Positions 45,285-53,096 of a stretch of 64,000 nt of DNA are shown here, in pieces; position 1 is the stretch's first letter; every line of letters begins with the position of its first letter. The notes beneath the pieces were generated by a model that ran no database searches, had not been told where the DNA came from, and saw nothing but the letters and a program-made list of their open reading frames with translations. Source of the stretch: Maridesulfovibrio frigidus DSM 17176 (GTDB lineage: Bacteria > Desulfobacterota > Desulfovibrionia > Desulfovibrionales > Desulfovibrionaceae); assembly GCF_000711735.1 (NCBI RefSeq), contig NZ_JONL01000002.1:434001-498000 (forward strand), written 5' to 3'. Position numbers and translations under genes: made by a program.

Positions 45285-45998
45285 TTAAAACTTCATCATT
45301 TTACCCACAGAAATACCCTTTACACTTAAAATGGCTTCATACGGCCAACACTCTACACCAGCTTTAAGAGCCTCAAAAAACAACTTTGCATATTGTGGAT
45401 CTACAAAGTCCGCAGGCCCGAAACACTTCCCGTCATTCCGTTGGATGAAAAAAAACATGGCGACCCTGCAACCACCCTTAGCAAGCTCCATGAGTTCAAC
45501 TAAATGCTTCTGCCCGCGCTCGGTCGGAGCATCTGGAAAACAAGCGACTTCATCCTCAACAAGTGTCACATTTTTACACTCAACCCAGAGATCCGGTAAT
45601 TTCCCGGTTTCATCAGTAAATTTAGCATCAAGACGGCTTTTGCCGACTTTCGCTTCACGCTTGATGTCCGTATACCCAGCAAGCTCGGGCAAAATTCCGG
45701 CTTCAAAAGCACACTGGATCATTTTGTTGGGAACAGATGTATTAACACCCACCCATCCTCCGCAAGAATTGACCATCTCCAAAGTCCACTTAAGCTTTCG
45801 AGCAGGATTTAAAGCCGGAGAGATAAAGATATCCTGACCTTCGCGCAAAAGCCCGAGCATAGAACCAGTATTATTTGTATGTACACCTACAATTTCCCCG
45901 TCGAGCAAAACCTCTACGGTAAACCTCTTATATCTCTTAATAAACTGCGCATGACGGCAACCTTCTGGGAAAACAATTAACGGATCTGGTACATTCAT
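45285..45998 (-). CDS. sfsA: SfsA-family DNA/sugar-regulation protein
   Basis: SfsA was first linked to maltose metabolism in E. coli and later seen as a nucleic-acid-binding, nuclease-like protein. The product is 237 residues: FIKRYKRFTVEVLLDGEIVGVHTNNTGSMLGLLREGQDIFISPA near the N-terminus, then GWVGVNTSVPNKMI, KREAKVGKSRLDAKF, LWVECKNVTLVEDEVACFPDAPTERGQKHL (the ExK nuclease-like core) and MFFFIQRNDGKCFGPADFVDPQYAKLFFEAL. Full length. It is alone on its strand with the dsr promoter region behind it. Confidence 0.95.
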   Translation of the reverse strand: MNVPDPLIVFPEGCRHAQFIKRYKRFTVEVLLDGEIVGVHTNNTGSMLGLLREGQDIFISPALNPARKLKWTLEMVNSCGGWVGVNTSVPNKMIQCAFEAGILPELAGYTDIKREAKVGKSRLDAKFTDETGKLPDLWVECKNVTLVEDEVACFPDAPTERGQKHLVELMELAKGGCRVAMFFFIQRNDGKCFGPADFVDPQYAKLFFEALKAGVECWPYEAILSVKGISVGKMMKF

Positions 45999-46529
45999 TA
46001 CAGCCCCATATATTATAGAAGCAAAATTAATATTTACTTGCCTTCATAAATTTTATTGAAAAAAAATTACAACCACCCGTAACCCATGATTTATTCACAA
46101 TAAACCATGTAGTATTTGTTTATGAAAGTCTAAACATCATACCTCGCCATTTGCTAAATTTTAATTATAATTTATTGCTCCCACTAAAAATCTCTTTTAT
46201 TTTAGATAGATAAAATTTACCATAAGAAACAACAACTTCCTTACAACAGAAAAAGCCACCCTTTTTCAAACTTATGAATCACTAAATAACTAATGAGCTA
46301 ATATTCTTTTCACTCGTTAAGATCAGAAATTCATACCCTGAAGGGTCTCATTTTTGAGGGAAAATACCTTGACGAATCCCAGTGTATCTGGGATATCGAG
46401 CAGTTAGTCACGCTGTGACAAATTTCACATTTTCAGCCTCATTGTCAGACTGGAATTATTTTGAGAGGCCTGAGCGTTAAGTTCTAGGGCTCTTATTACT
46501 GTCCTTTTTAATTAATTCAGGGACTTACA
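45999..46529. other. Upstream region of the dsr operon
   Basis: A 531-base AT-rich region between sfsA and the RsbRD-domain gene. No gene is visible. It contains a perfect TGTGA-N6-TCACA dyad (46414-46429), hairpins ACCCT-GA-AGGGT (46335-46346) and ATCCCAG/CTGGGAT (46376-46394), and a TTGACG (46369) with GATATC 17 bases on as a possible promoter. It should hold the main dsrMKJOP promoter. Confidence 0.7.
46414..46429 (+). promoter_or_regulatory. TGTGA-N6-TCACA dyad upstream of the dsr operon
   Basis: TGTGACAAATTTCACA is an exact match to the CRP-type core TGTGA-N6-TCACA. It also matches the TGTGAA-N4-TTCACA core of Rex-type sites with one mismatch. It lies 101-116 bases before the first gene of the operon and just downstream of the TTGACG-17-GATATC promoter candidate, where it would act as a repressor site. 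HcpR or Rex are the likely ligands by family; neither gene is visible in this window. Confidence 0.6.
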
Positions 46530-47060
46530 ATGAATCTCGAAGAAATGCTTTTAGAGAAGAAAGAAGTTCTGGCAGCAAAATGGTTTGATATTGTTCTATC
46601 TTCCTATCCTGAGGCGACTCAGAAAATATGGAAGAGTAACAGTGACAAATTCACTAATCCTGTTGGGATAACTACTCAAAGGGTCACAAAAGAACTTTTT
46701 GACCTAATTATTGAATGGAAAGATGTAGACGCAATAGCAAAGACCATTGAGGACTTGATTAAAATCAGGGCCGTACAGGAATTTGCGCCATCAAGAGCTT
46801 TGAGCTTTGTTTTCCTTTTCAAGAAACTGCTAAGAGATGAGTTTATGCAGGTTCTAAAAAAAGAAGGCAGACTTGACGAGTTGCTCGCGTTTGAGACCCG
46901 GATTGATAATCTGGGACTTATCGCGTTCGACATCTATACCAAGAATAGAGATTTGATCACGCAAATGAGAATTGAGGAAGTAAAACGCTCCCATCATATG
47001 CTCTTAAGGCGTGTCAACGAAATTGAGGATGCTTCGGCCAAAGGGGCCGGACAGGTGTAG
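46530..47060 (+). CDS. RsbRD N-terminal-domain protein preceding dsrM
   Basis: A 176-residue all-helical protein matching the RsbRD_N domain (LLEKKEVLAAKWFDIVLSSYPEATQKIW, FTNPVGITTQRVTKELFDLI, LIKIRAVQEFAPSRALSFVFLFKKLLRDEF). In other bacteria this domain is the sensory part of stressosome-type RsbR proteins and is followed by a STAS domain; here it stands alone. It has a fair ribosome site and lies 49 bases before dsrM in the same direction, with a short hairpin between. A link to the Dsr complex is inference from position. Confidence 0.85.
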   Translation: MNLEEMLLEKKEVLAAKWFDIVLSSYPEATQKIWKSNSDKFTNPVGITTQRVTKELFDLIIEWKDVDAIAKTIEDLIKIRAVQEFAPSRALSFVFLFKKLLRDEFMQVLKKEGRLDELLAFETRIDNLGLIAFDIYTKNRDLITQMRIEEVKRSHHMLLRRVNEIEDASAKGAGQV

Positions 47061-47065
47061 TGGCC

Positions 47066-47082
47066 GGCTTCCCCAGGAAGCC
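47066..47082 (+). promoter_or_regulatory. Short hairpin between the RsbRD-domain gene and dsrM
   Basis: GGCTTCC-CCA-GGAAGCC, a 7-bp stem with a three-base loop, 27 bases before dsrM. There is no T-run. It may mark an RNA processing site within the operon. Confidence 0.4.
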
Positions 47083-47108
47083 AAACGTTATAAGCGAGGT
47101 GAAGGTAG

Positions 47109-48104
47109 ATGAACGCTTTGTACTCACTCGTTTTAGTTTTTGCCCTAGTGCTGCTGGCTCTCTTTGGAGTAGAAACAGCGCATATGGCAAAACTTTTCGG
47201 AACAGTACTCCCAGTAGTAGCTGTTGCCGTGTTTCTGGTAGGTTTTGCTTACCGGATGATTAAATGGGCAAAGAGCCCTGTTCCTTTTTGTATTCCGACC
47301 ACGGGCGGACAACAGAAGTCTTTGGACTTCATCCATCACAACAAGTTCGACAACCCAGTGACCACGGGTCAAACTTTTATCAGAATGGTCCTTGAGATCT
47401 GCTGTTTCCGGTCATTATTCCGGAATACCACAGTAGGCCTCAAAGATGGCAGAGTTACATACGCTTCAGCTAAATGGCTGTGGCTTTTCTCCCTGCTTTT
47501 CCATTACTCATTCCTGCTTATTGTAATCAGGCACATGAGACTTTTCTTTGAACCGATTCCTGCTGTTATCGGTTTTGTTGAAATGCTTGACGGAATCATG
47601 CAGATCGGAACTCCTAGAATGTATATGAGTGACGTGCTTATCATGGTCGGTGTGACATTCTTGCTCGCACGCAGACTTTGGGACGCAAAACTCCGTTACA
47701 TTTCTCTGGTTACTGACTACTTCCCACTGTTGCTCATTATCTCCATCGCCCTTTCAGGGATTTACATGCGCTTTATCGCTCATGTTGATGTTGTAGCTAT
47801 TAAGCAGCTTACTATGGGAATTGTCACTTTCCACCCCGTTATTCCTGCTAATGTGGATGTATCTTTTTACGTACATATCTTCTTGGTTTGTACTCTTTTG
47901 ATTTACTTCCCATTCAGCAAGCTTATGCATGCTGGTGGTGTTTTCCTTTCTCCTACAAGGAATTTGCCTAACAACTCACGCATTAAGCATCACGAGAACC
48001 CATGGAATGATCCTAACATCAAGCCACATAGCTATGAGGCTTATGAAGATGATTTCAGGGAACCAATGATTGAAGCGGGTCTCCCTGTGGAAAAAGACGC
48101 ATAA
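47109..48104 (+). CDS. dsrM: DsrM, membrane cytochrome b subunit of DsrMKJOP
   Basis: DsrM is the NarI-like diheme cytochrome b of the DsrMKJOP complex, which connects the quinone pool and periplasm to cytoplasmic sulfite reduction. The product is 331 residues with about six membrane segments (LYSLVLVFALVLLALFGV, VLPVVAVAVFLVGFAYRMI, WLFSLLFHYSFLLIVIRHMRLFF, YFPLLLIISIALSGIYMRF, FYVHIFLVCTLLIYFPFSKLMHAGG). His residues in FHYSFLLIVIRHMR and HIFLV...SKLMHAGG are candidate heme ligands. Next is dsrK, 62 bases on. The ribosome site is GAAGGTAG. Confidence 0.97.
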   Translation: MNALYSLVLVFALVLLALFGVETAHMAKLFGTVLPVVAVAVFLVGFAYRMIKWAKSPVPFCIPTTGGQQKSLDFIHHNKFDNPVTTGQTFIRMVLEICCFRSLFRNTTVGLKDGRVTYASAKWLWLFSLLFHYSFLLIVIRHMRLFFEPIPAVIGFVEMLDGIMQIGTPRMYMSDVLIMVGVTFLLARRLWDAKLRYISLVTDYFPLLLIISIALSGIYMRFIAHVDVVAIKQLTMGIVTFHPVIPANVDVSFYVHIFLVCTLLIYFPFSKLMHAGGVFLSPTRNLPNNSRIKHHENPWNDPNIKPHSYEAYEDDFREPMIEAGLPVEKDA

Positions 48105-48166
48105 TAAAGTTCGCTGAACATTATTTGCTAGTTAGACCTTAAAATACCTTTTGTTGAGGAGTTGAC

Positions 48167-49774
48167 ATGGCTGACCTCCCAAAAGCTGATGAGCTTTTTA
48201 AAAGCATTAATTATACGCCACCGTCCACAGGTTGGATGGATACTCCGGTTGATTTTTCACCCGGTAACTGGTGTTATCCCGCTAAAGTGGATAAACTTGA
48301 ATACTTAGGTTTACCAAACCCACGCGTATGGAATCCCGAAGACGTGGACTGGAAACTACCCGAAAACTGGCAGGACATTGTCCACGAAGGGTTCAAAGAG
48401 AGATTGGATAAATACCGCTCTCTGAAAGTATTCATGGATGTCTGTGTTCGTTGTGGTGCTTGTGCAGACAAGTGTCATTTCTTCATCGGCTCCGGCGATC
48501 CTAAAAACATGCCAGTCCTACGTGCAGAGCTTATGCGTTCTGTTTACCGTAAGGACTTCACCATGGCCGGAAAGATTCTGACAACCCTCACAGGTTCCAG
48601 AGTCATGACCGAAGACGTTCTTAAAGAATGGTTCATATACTTTTATCAGTGTACTGAATGTCGTCGTTGTTCTCTGTTCTGCCCTTACGGCATCGATACA
48701 GCTGAAATCACAATGATGGCTCGTGAGCTGCTCACACTTTGCGGTGTGAACATTAACTGGATCATGGAACCTGCGGCTAACTGTAACCGCACTGGTAACC
48801 ATCTCGGAATTCAGCCTCACGCTTTCAAAGACATCGTTGAATTCATGGTTGACGATATCGAAGAAGTCACAGGCAAAAGAATTAACGTTCCCATCAATGA
48901 AAAAGGTCATGAAGTTCTCTTCATTACTCCTTCAGGTGACGTTTTTGCTGATCCAGGCATCTACACCTTCATGGGTTACCTGATGCTATTTGATCACATT
49001 GGTCTTGATTACACTCTCTCCACATATGCATCTGAAGGTGGTAACTTCGGTCTGTTCACTTCTGCGGACATGATGAAGAAAATCAACGGAAAGATGTATG
49101 CTGAAGCTAAGCGCCTCGGGTCCAAATGGATTCTCGGTGGTGAGTGTGGGCATATGTGGCGTGTTATCAACCAGTACATGGACACAATGAACGGACCAGC
49201 GGACTTCTTGCAAGTTCCTAAAAGCCCGATCACCGGTACTGTATTTGAAAGTGCTGCTCAGACTAAAATGGTCCACATCACAGAGTTCACAGCTGACCTC
49301 ATGAAACATGATAAGCTGAACCTCGATCCGACCAGAAATGACCACATACGTGCGACCTTCCATGATTCATGTAACCCTGCAAGGGCTATGGGTCTTCTGG
49401 ATGAGCCTCGCTACGTTCTCAATAACGTGCTGAAAAACTTCCATGAAATGCCTGAGCAGACCATTCGCGAGCAAACATTCTGTTGTGCTGGTGGATCAGG
49501 TTTGAACACAGACGAAATCATGGAAATTCGTATGCGCGGAGGCTTACCTCGCGGTAACGCTCTCAAATCAGTTCAGGAAGAGCATGATGTAAACATGATG
49601 GCCTGTATCTGTGCAATTGACCGTGCTACACTTATTCCGCTTTCCAACTACTGGGCTCCAGGCGTTGACGTCTGTGGTGTTCACGAACTTGTCGGTAACG
49701 CTCTCATTCTCGACGGCGAGAAAGAAAGAGAAACTGACCTTCGTTTGGAACCTCTGCCTGGGAAGGAGGGCTAA
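48167..49774 (+). CDS. dsrK: DsrK, cytoplasmic HdrD-like Fe-S subunit of DsrMKJOP
   Basis: DsrK is thought to pass electrons from DsrM toward DsrC trisulfide. The product is 535 residues. Two [4Fe-4S] motifs are visible: CVRCGACADKCHFFIGSGDP near residue 97 and CTECRRCSLFCPYGIDTAE near 163. The HdrD-type catalytic cluster region has DSCNPARAMGLL near 405, CCAGGSGLNTDEIMEIRMRGG near 445 and CICAI near 485. GGECGHMWRV near 326 is also conserved. GAGGAG lies before the ATG. It is only three bases from dsrJ. Confidence 0.98.
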   Translation: MADLPKADELFKSINYTPPSTGWMDTPVDFSPGNWCYPAKVDKLEYLGLPNPRVWNPEDVDWKLPENWQDIVHEGFKERLDKYRSLKVFMDVCVRCGACADKCHFFIGSGDPKNMPVLRAELMRSVYRKDFTMAGKILTTLTGSRVMTEDVLKEWFIYFYQCTECRRCSLFCPYGIDTAEITMMARELLTLCGVNINWIMEPAANCNRTGNHLGIQPHAFKDIVEFMVDDIEEVTGKRINVPINEKGHEVLFITPSGDVFADPGIYTFMGYLMLFDHIGLDYTLSTYASEGGNFGLFTSADMMKKINGKMYAEAKRLGSKWILGGECGHMWRVINQYMDTMNGPADFLQVPKSPITGTVFESAAQTKMVHITEFTADLMKHDKLNLDPTRNDHIRATFHDSCNPARAMGLLDEPRYVLNNVLKNFHEMPEQTIREQTFCCAGGSGLNTDEIMEIRMRGGLPRGNALKSVQEEHDVNMMACICAIDRATLIPLSNYWAPGVDVCGVHELVGNALILDGEKERETDLRLEPLPGKEG

Positions 49775-49777
49775 TAT

Positions 49778-50155
49778 ATGTATAACGGTGGAAAAATCAT
49801 AACAGGTCTAGTTATCTTCATTGGACTCGTTTCTCTTCCATTCTGGGCAAACATGGGCGGTTCTTACGAACAGCCTAAGATTGAACTACCTAAGAATTCG
49901 ACAGAGTGTATCGCTCCCAAAGAAGAAATGCGTACATCGCACATGCAGCTCCTGAACGACTGGAGAGACATGGCTCTTCGTGAAGGCAAGCGGACGTACA
50001 TCAGTGCTAGCGGCAAGGAATACACCATTAGCCTTCAGAATACCTGTATGGAATGTCATACAAGTAAAGCTGAATTCTGTGACAAGTGTCATACTGACGC
50101 TGGTGTAACCCCGTACTGCTGGGATTGCCACGTACCTCCAAAGGAGGCAAAATAA
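49778..50155 (+). CDS. dsrJ: DsrJ, periplasmic triheme cytochrome c
   Basis: DsrJ is the triheme cytochrome c of DsrMKJOP. The product is 125 residues. An uncleaved signal or anchor helix (IITGLVIFIGLVSLPFWA) spans about 7-24. Three CxxCH heme motifs are at residues 90-94 (CMECH), 101-105 (CDKCH) and 114-118 (CWDCH). C44 in NSTECIAP is the likely extra heme ligand, reported as His/Cys in the family. AGGAGG precedes the ATG, and the stop overlaps dsrO as TAATG. Confidence 0.98.
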   Translation: MYNGGKIITGLVIFIGLVSLPFWANMGGSYEQPKIELPKNSTECIAPKEEMRTSHMQLLNDWRDMALREGKRTYISASGKEYTISLQNTCMECHTSKAEFCDKCHTDAGVTPYCWDCHVPPKEAK

Positions 50156-50940
50156 TGAAACAGAGTAGAAGAAACTTCCTCAAGTTTGCAGGTCTCTCAG
50201 CAGCAGGACTTTGTCTTGCTCCTACAGCTGCAGCTCTAGCATCAGGTGGAGGCGGAGCTGGCAAAGCACATGCTGTTGTCAACGCTAAAACTTTGCATGC
50301 TAAACGCTGGGCAATGGTTGTAGATACTCGCAAATTAAATACTGAAGAAGCAATAGAAACTCTGGCTGAAGTTTGTCACCACATCCACAACGTTCCAACG
50401 ATTCCTGGTAAACAGGAAGTTAAATGGTTGTGGGAAGGTACATATGCGGAAACTTTCCCTGAACAGGAAAACAATTTCCCATCCGAAGATCTCGAAAAAC
50501 GCAGATTTCCATTACTCTGCAACCATTGCGAAAATCCATCATGTGTAAGAGTTTGTCCTACAAAGGCAACCTTCAAGCGCGCTGACGGAATCGTAGCAAT
50601 GGATTACCATCGCTGTATCGGCTGTCGTTACTGTATGGCTGCATGTCCTTATGGGTCACGTAGCTTTAACTTCATGGATCCTAGACCATTTATGGATATG
50701 GATAAGATCAATAAGAAGTTCCCTACTCGCATGCGCGGAGTTGTTGAAAAATGCAACTTCTGTGTTGAGCGTCTCGCTATCGGCGAAATGCCTGCTTGTG
50801 TGGAAAAATCCAGTGGCGCAATAACCTTTGGTGACTTGCAGGACCCTGACTCTTCAGTCAGAAAAGTTCTAAGAGAAAACTTCACCATTCGTAGGAAACC
50901 CGCAGTCGGCACTGAGCCGGGCGTTTACTACATCATTTAG
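50155..50940 (+). CDS. dsrO: DsrO, periplasmic ferredoxin-like subunit of DsrMKJOP
   Basis: DsrO carries [4Fe-4S] clusters between DsrJ and DsrP in the periplasm. The start at 50155 is chosen because it overlaps the dsrJ stop (TAATG), has AAGGAGG eight bases upstream and gives a Tat signal QSRRNFLKFAGLSAAG. The frame reaches 50125 without support. The product is 261 residues. Cluster motifs are CNHCENPSCVRVCP, CIGCRYCMAACPYGSR and, after a spacer, CNFCVERLAIGEMPACVE. The pattern is that of the DmsB/NrfC family. Confidence 0.97.
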   Translation: MKQSRRNFLKFAGLSAAGLCLAPTAAALASGGGGAGKAHAVVNAKTLHAKRWAMVVDTRKLNTEEAIETLAEVCHHIHNVPTIPGKQEVKWLWEGTYAETFPEQENNFPSEDLEKRRFPLLCNHCENPSCVRVCPTKATFKRADGIVAMDYHRCIGCRYCMAACPYGSRSFNFMDPRPFMDMDKINKKFPTRMRGVVEKCNFCVERLAIGEMPACVEKSSGAITFGDLQDPDSSVRKVLRENFTIRRKPAVGTEPGVYYII

Positions 50941-50952
50941 GGGGAAGCTGAT

Positions 50953-52125
50953 ATGATCGAAAAAGCTCTCAAAGGCGGCCCGAAATATTGGAGCTGGATT
51001 TTCTTCCTGCTTCTAATAATCGGTGCTGGCTTCACAGTATATATCAATCAGTTGCAAGAAGGCCTCACCATCACTGGTCTAAGCCGTGATGTTTCTTGGG
51101 GTTTCTATATTGCCCAGTTTACTTACTTGGTCGGTCTCGCCGCTTCCGGTGTTATGATCGTTCTGCCTTACTACTTCCATCATTATAAGAAGTTTAAAGG
51201 CATGGTAATCATGGGTGAGTTCATGGCTATCGCAGCCGTTGTCATGTGTCTCGGTTTCATTATCGTAGATATCGGGCAGCCACAGCGTATGCTGAACATT
51301 ATCTTCCATCCAACTCCTAACTCCATTCTGTTCTGGGATATGATCGTTCTTAACGGTTACCTTCTCTTGAATGTTGTTATCGGTTGGACATGTTTGGAAT
51401 CAGAACGCCAGCGTGTTAAACCACCGAAATGGGTTAAGTCTTTGGCTTACACATCCATCGTATGGGCGTTCTCTATCCATACTGTTACGGCATTCTTGTA
51501 CTCTGGGCTTCCTGGCCGTCACTACTGGCTCACCGCCATCTTGGCTGCTCGCTTCCTAGCGTCTGCATTCTGTGCTGGACCTGCTATTCTACTTTTGGTT
51601 GTATTCATTACCCGCAAGGTTACTGGCTACGACCCAGGTAAATCAGCAATCGGTACACTTGCAAAGATCATCACTTATGCAATGCTTGTGAACGTATTTT
51701 TCTTCTTATTAGAAATATTCACAGCGTTCTACTCCAACATTCCTGGACACATGCACTCCATCGCATACCTATTCGTAGGTAGTCATGGTCATCATGAATT
51801 GGTTCCATGGATGTGGACTGCAACAGCACTCGCATTCATCAGTTTAGCTATGCTTGTTCCGCCTAAGTTCCGCGACAACCAGAAGATGCTCCCTTGGGCG
51901 CTCGTCATGCTTGTTATCGCAACTTGGATTGATAAGGGTCTAGCTCTATTGATCGGTGGTCTTACACCAAACCCATTCAACGAAATCACCACTTACTGGC
52001 CTACAGGCAAAGAATTGATGATTTCCATGATGGTATACGCTCTCGGTGCTCTGGTACTGACAATCCTTTATAAGATTGCCACAGACATCAAGCGCGACCT
52101 CGGCGAGCTAACTGAATCTGACTAG
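50953..52125 (+). CDS. dsrP: DsrP, NrfD-like integral membrane subunit of DsrMKJOP
   Basis: DsrP is the NrfD/PsrC-type membrane subunit thought to exchange electrons with menaquinone. The product is 390 residues with about ten membrane segments, starting WSWIFFLLLIIGAGFTVYINQLQEGLTITGLSRDVSWGFYIAQFTYLVGLAASGVMI. IVDIGQPQRMLNIIFHPTPNSILFWDMIVLNGYLLLN and PGRHYWLTAILAARFLASAFCAGPAI are family-typical loops. It is the last gene of the operon and is followed by a strong terminator. Confidence 0.97.
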   Translation: MIEKALKGGPKYWSWIFFLLLIIGAGFTVYINQLQEGLTITGLSRDVSWGFYIAQFTYLVGLAASGVMIVLPYYFHHYKKFKGMVIMGEFMAIAAVVMCLGFIIVDIGQPQRMLNIIFHPTPNSILFWDMIVLNGYLLLNVVIGWTCLESERQRVKPPKWVKSLAYTSIVWAFSIHTVTAFLYSGLPGRHYWLTAILAARFLASAFCAGPAILLLVVFITRKVTGYDPGKSAIGTLAKIITYAMLVNVFFFLLEIFTAFYSNIPGHMHSIAYLFVGSHGHHELVPWMWTATALAFISLAMLVPPKFRDNQKMLPWALVMLVIATWIDKGLALLIGGLTPNPFNEITTYWPTGKELMISMMVYALGALVLTILYKIATDIKRDLGELTESD

Positions 52126-52153
52126 TCAGAATCAGCTCCCCACCTAGGTACTT

Positions 52154-52190
52154 AAAAAGCCCTGCTTCGTAATGAAGCAGGGCTTTTTTT
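52154..52190. terminator. Bidirectional terminator after dsrP
   Basis: AAAAAGCCCTGCTTC, loop GTAAT, GAAGCAGGGCTTTTTTT. A-rich on the left and T-rich on the right, so it stops dsrP transcripts on plus and the convergent Crp/Fnr transcript on minus. Confidence 0.96.
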
Positions 52191-52194
52191 GCGT

Positions 52195-52875
52195 CTAAAA
52201 CAAGTAATTCCCATCGCGGCAAGCTTCCAATCGTGTTTTATCCAAAAGATTAACGTTGGTACCATCAACTTCAATCAGGTTATGTTTGCTCATCTTTTTC
52301 AGTGATCTTGAAAGAGCTTCCGGCGTAACTCCAATAATTTTTGAAAGTTCCCGATAAGATATATCTAATTTCAACCACCCATTTTCATTATGACTTAAAA
52401 AATATGCTGCCAAGCGGGAGGGAATCTGCTTGAGAGAAAGTGAATCAATCATGACCATTGCTTCTTTAAGACGCTTAGCCATGACGCTCATCATATTAAG
52501 TAAAATTGATGGATCTTCTTTAATTAAATCTTCAAATTTGGATGGATTTATAAAAAGCACTTTGCTGTCTTCCAAAGCACTTAAGTTTGCAGGCATTTTG
52601 CCATCAGAAAAGGTCGAGCATAGACAAAATGGTTCACCGGGTCCAAAAACAAAAATGGTTTGTTCTTTTCCTTCTTCAGCTAACTTAAAAAGTTTAACTT
52701 TTCCTGAAAGTAAAATATGCATACCTTGCAATAAATTAGCTTCCCGAAGATAAAGTGATTTTTTAGGAATAGGGGTCACTACGGAATTTTCCACCAACCA
52801 AGTAAGATTAAGATCATCCAAATTTGAAAAAATAGTAAATTTACTAATGATCTTTTTTAACTCTTGTTTTTCCAT
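52195..52875 (-). CDS. Crp/Fnr-family transcriptional regulator with FNR-type recognition helix
   Basis: A 226-residue Crp/Fnr regulator: cyclic-nucleotide-like domain about 15-120 (LLSGKVKLFKLAEEGKEQTIFVFGPGEPFCLCSTFSDGKMPANLSALEDSKVLFI) and winged helix about 150-220 (LDISYRELSKIIGVTPEALSRSLKKMSKHNLIEVDG). The recognition helix has E186, S189 and R190 in EALSR, the residues that read TTGAT half-sites in FNR. It lacks the N-terminal cysteine cluster of E. coli FNR; C84, C86 and C219 are its only cysteines. It is divergent from the CoA-disulfide reductase gene, and a perfect FNR box lies between, so it probably controls that gene and itself. Confidence 0.92.
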   Translation of the reverse strand: MEKQELKKIISKFTIFSNLDDLNLTWLVENSVVTPIPKKSLYLREANLLQGMHILLSGKVKLFKLAEEGKEQTIFVFGPGEPFCLCSTFSDGKMPANLSALEDSKVLFINPSKFEDLIKEDPSILLNMMSVMAKRLKEAMVMIDSLSLKQIPSRLAAYFLSHNENGWLKLDISYRELSKIIGVTPEALSRSLKKMSKHNLIEVDGTNVNLLDKTRLEACRDGNYLF

Positions 52876-52900
52876 CTTATTATCCTAAAATTTTGTTAAG

Positions 52901-52943
52901 TTGATCGAGATCAATGTAATTTTATTTTGGATGTGTGTATAAA
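52901..52943 (+). promoter_or_regulatory. Perfect FNR box with a class II promoter layout
   Basis: TTGATCGAGATCAA at 52901-52914 is an exact TTGAT-N4-ATCAA dyad. TATAAA at 52938-52943 is a good -10 box. A start site about six bases after it (near 52949) would put the dyad centre at -41.5, the standard class II activator position. It would drive the CoA-disulfide reductase gene, with a leader of about 148 bases. On the other strand it lies 26 bases before the Crp/Fnr gene start. Confidence 0.75.
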
Positions 52944-53096
52944 TCAAAGCACTTCGGCTATAGTTAATATCTTTCAATTATAAAATAGGTATTGTGTTTG
53001 TTTTTGTTGAAACAAATCAGCAAAAAAACGCACGGACTAATCCCTGTTTTGATTATTAAACTGAAAAATAAAACATCCTTAAAAAGGAGCTAATAC

